The position numbers and the translations under genes were made by a program. From NCBI RefSeq assembly GCF_019392245.1, contig NZ_JAHXRL010000009.1, forward strand, positions 62,001 to 126,000: DNA of 64,000 nt, read 5' to 3'. The stretch comes from Sulfitobacter sp. CW3 (lineage in GTDB: Bacteria; Pseudomonadota; Alphaproteobacteria; Rhodobacterales; Rhodobacteraceae). The notes under the pieces were generated by a model. It was not told where the DNA came from. It ran no database searches and saw only the letters and a list, made by a program, of their open reading frames with translations. Shown here piece by piece: positions 60,058 through 64,000 of this stretch. Position 1 is the first letter of the stretch; the number at the start of each line of letters is the position of its first letter.

Positions 60058-60525
60058 ATGAAAGATGTATTGCGCACCACCGGCTTCTATTTCGATGAAG
60101 TCGAGATTGGTGCCCGCTTCGAAACCCGCAGCCGGACAGTGACCGAGGCTGACCTTGTTGGGTTCTGTAACCTGATGTGGATGACGGAATCATTGTTCAC
60201 CGATACTGAGCATGCCCGCGACGGCGCTGCGGCGCATGGGCGGGTGGTGCCTGGGGTGATGGTTTACGCAATGGCCGAGGGGCTGTTGACGCACACGATG
60301 GAGGGCACGGGTCTGGCGTTTCTTCATGCTGATTTCAGTGTGAAGGGGCCTACTTTTGTCGGTGATACAATCCACGTTGAAGTCGAAATTATCGAGGCCC
60401 GTCTAACATCTAGGCCGGGACGTGGTCTGGTGCGCAGCCGAAACCGGGTGCTCAAGGCGGATGGCAGCGAATGTATTGTCTACGAGCCGCTTCGCATGCT
60501 GCGTCAGCTAAACGCAACTCAGTAA
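60058..60525 (+). CDS. MaoC-like dehydratase
   Basis: A 155-residue hotdog-fold hydratase: SRTVTEADLVGFCNLMWMTE and GRVVPGVMVYAMAEGLL, where the usual Asp-His dyad appears altered (HGRVVPG kept, Asp in EADL). It hydrates an enoyl-CoA to the (R)-hydroxyacyl-CoA, which would pair with the SDR at 56791. AAAGGGG lies ahead. Confidence 0.8.
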   Translation: MKDVLRTTGFYFDEVEIGARFETRSRTVTEADLVGFCNLMWMTESLFTDTEHARDGAAAHGRVVPGVMVYAMAEGLLTHTMEGTGLAFLHADFSVKGPTFVGDTIHVEVEIIEARLTSRPGRGLVRSRNRVLKADGSECIVYEPLRMLRQLNATQ

Positions 60526-60567
60526 AATACACCTAATTTGAGAGATCACATAAATCTTGCCAAAAAA

Positions 60568-60583
60568 TCTAACGCATGTTAGG
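60568..60583. promoter_or_regulatory. Operator palindrome C of the acyl-CoA cluster
   Basis: TCTAACGCATGTTAGG, 42 bases ahead of the SDR at 60625. Same consensus as the sites at 53755 and 55483. Confidence 0.6.
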
Positions 60584-60624
60584 TTTTTTGAAACGCTAGC
60601 GAAATTGCTAGCAGGGGGGGAAAG

Positions 60625-61488
60625 ATGACTGACTCGCAAGAGCCGGTTTTTGGGTTCACACGAACCGAACTACGGGACCGAAATACCGTCTATGCGCTGG
60701 GTCTTTTCCAGGACCAGACTGTTGTCGTGACTGGTGCGGGTGGCGGGCTTGGCCTGGCTATCGCGGCATTGTTCGCCCGCCTGGGCGCACGGCTGGCGAT
60801 CTGTGGGCGCAACCCTGAAAAACTGGAAAGCGCGGCGGAATTCCTGCGTTCGTTTGGCGGCGAAGTGATGGCGCGCGAAATGACGATACGCGACCCTGAA
60901 CAGGTTGCCGCCTTTGTGGACGCTGTTCATGAACGTTTCGGTGGGCTGCATGTTCTGGTCAACAATGCAGGCGGACAGTTTCCGCAGCCGGCCTTGGACT
61001 TTTCCATAAAAGGTTGGAACGCGGTGATCGACACCAATCTGAATGGTACCTGGTGGATGATGCAGGCGGTAGCGAAAAATTGGGTCGAGACCGGAACCCA
61101 GGGCAATATTGTCAGCATCGTCGCAGATGTCTGGCGCGGAATGCCCGGTATCGCCCATACCGCCGCGGCACGCGCCGGGGTGATATTCCTGTCCAAATCT
61201 GTCGCAGTTGAATGGGCACCTTACGGTGTACGTGTGAACTGTGTCGCACCTGGATGCTGCGAAAGTACCGGGTTTGGAAATTATCCAGCCGAGGGTGCCG
61301 CGACGTTCAAGGAATCCAACCCCATGCGCCGGGCGGGCGACGAATGGGATGTTGCCGAAGGAGTTGTTTATATGGCGGCACTGTCGGGCAAATTTATAAC
61401 CGGAGAGGTTCTAAACATAGATGGCGGTCAGCAGATGTGGGGTGATCCCTGGCCGACGGGACGTCCTGATTACTTCAAGATAGACTGA
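60625..61488 (+). CDS. SDR, enoyl-CoA reductase (PECR)-like, second copy
   Basis: A 287-residue SDR: VTGAGGGLGLAIA, NNAGGQFPQ, and HTAAARAGVIFLSKS in place of YxxxK, then EWAPYGVRVNCVAPG, as in PECR-type reductases. An N-terminal extension (RTELRDRNTVYALGLF) precedes the fold. Start of a separate unit behind operator C. Confidence 0.78.
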   Translation: MTDSQEPVFGFTRTELRDRNTVYALGLFQDQTVVVTGAGGGLGLAIAALFARLGARLAICGRNPEKLESAAEFLRSFGGEVMAREMTIRDPEQVAAFVDAVHERFGGLHVLVNNAGGQFPQPALDFSIKGWNAVIDTNLNGTWWMMQAVAKNWVETGTQGNIVSIVADVWRGMPGIAHTAAARAGVIFLSKSVAVEWAPYGVRVNCVAPGCCESTGFGNYPAEGAATFKESNPMRRAGDEWDVAEGVVYMAALSGKFITGEVLNIDGGQQMWGDPWPTGRPDYFKID

Positions 61489-61539
61489 GAGAGAGAACGG
61501 CGGGATGGTGAGTTTTGATTTGCTGGGAGGCGCGCACGG

Positions 61540-62343
61540 ATGAATGGACCTGTAACATCAGGCAGCGGCCAGGTGCCGGTTTTGGAATGCATCGGCATAG
61601 AGCGGCGGTTTGGCGGGCTTGTCGCGGTATCGGGCGTGGATCTGAGACTTGAGAAAGGCGAAATCTTCGGTCTTGTCGGTCCCAACGGCAGTGGAAAAAC
61701 GACGCTGACCAACGCGATCACCGGCTTTTACCCGCCACAAAAGGGGAAGATCCTGTTGGGCGGTAGGGATATTACTGGAACCGCGCCGCACAAGGTTGCG
61801 GGCATGGGAGTTGCGCGGACATTCCAGAACCTTGCGTTGTTCAACGGAATGAGCGTGCTCGACAATATTTTATTGGGGCGTCACATCCATATGAACCCTG
61901 GCGTGATCCGCACGGCGCTATACTGGTGGTTGGCGCGGCCCCAGGAAATTGCCAACCGAGAAGTCGTGGAAGAGGTAATCGACTTTCTTCAACTGGAAAG
62001 CATCCGGCACGAGATGGTCGACGGAATCCCGATCGGGTTGAAGAAACGTGTGGAGTTGGCCCGTGCTTTGGTGGCCGAACCGCATCTTCTGATACTGGAT
62101 GAACCGATGGCCGGGATGAACCAAGAAGAAAAAGAGTACATGGCGCGGTTCATTCTGGATGCCCGCGCCGAGCGCGGCGTCAGTGTCCTGCTGATCGAGC
62201 ATCATATGGACGTTATCATCGGGATCTGTGACCGAATGTTGGCGCTGAATTATGGCGAAATGATTGCCAGCGGCATCCCAAGAGAAGTCATTAAAAATCC
62301 GCGCGTTATCGAGGCCTATATCGGAGGCGCACATGCCGAATAA
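61540..62343 (+). CDS. LivG-type ABC transporter ATPase
   Basis: A 267-residue ATPase of the branched-chain amino-acid type: Walker A GPNGSGKTTL, ARTFQNLALF Q-loop, Walker B LLILDEPMAGMN, and LIEHHMDVI. The signature reads IPIGLKKRVELARAL without the usual Gln. In aromatic and cyclic-acid clusters such ATPases serve carboxylate uptake; partner genes probably lie past the right edge. The end overlaps the next start by 11 bases. Confidence 0.87.
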   Translation: MNGPVTSGSGQVPVLECIGIERRFGGLVAVSGVDLRLEKGEIFGLVGPNGSGKTTLTNAITGFYPPQKGKILLGGRDITGTAPHKVAGMGVARTFQNLALFNGMSVLDNILLGRHIHMNPGVIRTALYWWLARPQEIANREVVEEVIDFLQLESIRHEMVDGIPIGLKKRVELARALVAEPHLLILDEPMAGMNQEEKEYMARFILDARAERGVSVLLIEHHMDVIIGICDRMLALNYGEMIASGIPREVIKNPRVIEAYIGGAHAE

Positions 62344-64000
62344 TCCTTCATCCACCGTTCTAAAGGCCGTGCCAAACGCCGGGGACGATACTATTGCGCG
62401 CCTTCTGATGCGCAATGCAAGAGAGTATGGCAATGATATTGCGATGCGCGAGAAAGACCGTGGTATCTGGCGGGAAGTGACCTGGTCTGCCTATGCTGAG
62501 GAGGTGCTGCGCTGCGCCGCCGGCTTCATGGCTCTGGGCGTGAAGCCCGGTGACGCGGTCATTATTCTGGGTGACAATCGCGTGAGGCTTTATGCTGGAA
62601 TGACCGCGATGTCGATGCTGCGCGCCTATGCCATGCCGGCCTATCCCGGCGCGACGCTTGACGAGTTGAAGCATTTCTTTGGGGAAGCCCACGTTGTAGC
62701 CGCTTTGGTCGAAGATCAAGAACAGGTCGACAAGATCCTTGAGCTGCGCGACGCTGGAACGTCGGTGGCATCTATCGTTTACGATGAGGCGCGCGGGTTG
62801 AATCTCTATGATGCGCCTGGCCTGCAGTCGTGGGAAAGCCTGGTGGAAGCGGGTGCCAAGAGACTGTCTGCCGATCCGGATTTGCGTCGGCACCTGATTG
62901 AGGAGTCCAAGCCAGAAGATCCGGCGGTGTTCATGCATTCCTCGGGTACGACGGGCAAGCCTAAGGGGATCGTGCTGAGCCAAAAGAATGTGTTGTCGGG
63001 TGCGCGCAATGCCCATGCCGGAGGTGCTTTTGAATATGGCGAAGAAATTTTGGCCTATCTGCCAATGGCATGGGTTGGTGACTTTGCTCTGACGGTGGCG
63101 TCGGCGATCGCGTTCCGCTTTACCGTCAGCGTGCCGGAGCGTCAGGAAACCGTGCAGCGTGACCTGCGCGAGATTGCACCCAGCCTGTATCTCGCCGCAC
63201 CGCGCAGTTGGGATCACATGTTGACTGCCATTCAGGTGGGCATGGAGAATTCAACGCCTCTGAAGAAATGGCTCTATCATTTCTTTATGGATCGGGCTGT
63301 CGAGGCCGAACGGCGCAAGCTGAACGGTCTCAGTGGCGGACCCTTTGAGCGGCTGGGTCGGCTGGTCGGCGAGAAACTTATTTTTGGCCCGATCAAGGAC
63401 CAGTTCGGCTTGATCCACCTTAAACGCGCCTTCACCGGTGGTGAAGCTATCGGCGAAGATACTTTCATTTTTTACCGGGCCCTTGGTATCAAATTGCGCC
63501 AGCTTTACGGCCAGACCGAAAACAGCGCGTTCAACGCTATCCAGGCCCCTGGCGAGGTGAAGTTGCATACCGTCGGCAAGCCCTTGCCGGGCGTCGAAGT
63601 GAAGATTGCCGACGATGGCGAAATCCTCATGAAGGCGGACAGCGTGTTCAAAGGGTACTTCAAAAATGAGGCGGCCTCGGCCGAGGCATTGCAGGATGGA
63701 TGGTTGCACAGCGGCGACGCCGGTTATCTGGAAGACGACGGCCATCTCGTTGTTCTGGGGCGCGTATCCGAGGTAGTCTTTACCCAAAGCGGCGAACGAT
63801 ATGTTCCCAACTATATCGAAAACCGTCTCAAGTTCAGCCCCTACATCAAAGATGCCGCTGTGGTTGGCGCGGGACGGGACGAATTGACGGCAATGATCTG
63901 TATCGATGCCGAGGCGGTCGGGCATTGGGCCGAAGTCAACGGTGTGCCCTACGTATCCTATGCGGATCTTTCCCAAAGACCTGAGGTGGCTGAATTGGTG
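62333..64000 (+). CDS. Acyl-CoA synthetase 2 (AMP-binding), cut at the right edge
   Basis: 556 codons are present with no stop. P-loop FMHSSGTTGKPKGIVLS, LPMAWVGD, AFTGGEA, LYGQTENSAF, DGWLHSGDAGYLEDDGHL. It resembles long-chain acyl-CoA synthetases with AMP-binding folds found next to LivG-type transporters. ATG 62333 is preceded by GGAGG and lies inside the livG-type gene end. It probably activates the imported acid. Confidence 0.88.
   Translation, partial: MPNNPSSTVLKAVPNAGDDTIARLLMRNAREYGNDIAMREKDRGIWREVTWSAYAEEVLRCAAGFMALGVKPGDAVIILGDNRVRLYAGMTAMSMLRAYAMPAYPGATLDELKHFFGEAHVVAALVEDQEQVDKILELRDAGTSVASIVYDEARGLNLYDAPGLQSWESLVEAGAKRLSADPDLRRHLIEESKPEDPAVFMHSSGTTGKPKGIVLSQKNVLSGARNAHAGGAFEYGEEILAYLPMAWVGDFALTVASAIAFRFTVSVPERQETVQRDLREIAPSLYLAAPRSWDHMLTAIQVGMENSTPLKKWLYHFFMDRAVEAERRKLNGLSGGPFERLGRLVGEKLIFGPIKDQFGLIHLKRAFTGGEAIGEDTFIFYRALGIKLRQLYGQTENSAFNAIQAPGEVKLHTVGKPLPGVEVKIADDGEILMKADSVFKGYFKNEAASAEALQDGWLHSGDAGYLEDDGHLVVLGRVSEVVFTQSGERYVPNYIENRLKFSPYIKDAAVVGAGRDELTAMICIDAEAVGHWAEVNGVPYVSYADLSQRPEVAELV

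Noticed and set aside
1-64000. CRISPR arrays, rRNA, tRNA genes and intact insertion sequences
   Set aside because: No regularly spaced repeats, tRNA-like clover forms, rRNA segments or transposase genes were recognised by reading.

Overview
The window looks like accessory DNA of an alphaproteobacterium of the Rhodobacterales (Roseobacter group), most likely from a conjugative extrachromosomal replicon. This is inferred from a complete VirB/VirD4 type IV secretion system with a VirD2-type relaxase, DUF736/DUF2493 and strawberry-notch 'plasmid backbone' genes, TRAP and polyamine-type ABC transporters, and paired PaaI/ACAD/SDR catabolic genes. No replication genes (repABC, dnaA-like), rRNA, tRNA or CRISPR array were seen, so the replicon type is not proven.

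Layout. (1) 0-7.3 kb: a 1418-residue DNA methylase/strawberry-notch helicase, small unknown proteins, a tandem DUF736 protein and a short tyrosine recombinase. (2) 7.8-20 kb: a metabolic island. A creatinase (+) faces a long minus-strand series: BtpA-like protein, phosphoribosyltransferase, PRPP synthetase, LysR regulator, a polyamine-type ABC importer (binding protein, two permeases, ATPase), a PuuE/cyclic-imide-hydrolase-like enzyme, a yeast-Fcy1-type cytosine deaminase and a GlxA-family (CahR-like) activator. A DUF1989 (urea-carboxylase-associated) protein is divergent. Together they suggest import and breakdown of creatine/creatinine or a related cyclic amidine or nucleobase, with release of nitrogen. 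(3) 20-29.2 kb: DUF2493 protein, a membrane SH3-nuclease fusion, a small plasmid protein, a structured non-coding region that is the best candidate for oriT, then mobC, relaxase and virD4.

(4) 29.3-34.9 kb: a cargo segment between virD4 and the virB genes: TRAP permeases without a binding protein, then a metal module (two DUF411 genes, lspA, a CDF-type transporter with an HMA-like domain, an ArsR regulator, a c-type cytochrome). It shows decay and rearrangement: an lspA remnant with an internal deletion, a DUF411 copy whose start codon has become ATT, and a frameshift separating the cytochrome from its signal peptide. (5) 35.1-47.2 kb: the virB operon on the minus strand, ordered virB1-2-3-4-7-(second transglycosylase)-5-8-9-10-11-small genes-6-small genes. 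An XRE regulator and a secreted small protein lie next to it. A 12-13 bp motif recurs ahead of the virB operon, mobC, the XRE gene and the gene at 5817, suggesting a shared conjugation control circuit.

(6) 48.7-64 kb: two divergent groups of acyl-CoA catabolic genes: two thioesterases, crotonase, two PECR-like SDRs, a classical SDR, three acyl-CoA dehydrogenases, two acyl-CoA ligases, SCP2-type thiolase, CaiB/BaiF CoA-transferase, MaoC dehydratase and a LivG-type ATPase. Three near-identical palindromes (consensus TCTAACATATGTTAGA) stand in front of its transcription units and probably bind one repressor not encoded here. The last gene runs off the right edge. Starts were chosen from Shine-Dalgarno sequences and gene overlaps; many differ from the longest possible reading frame.
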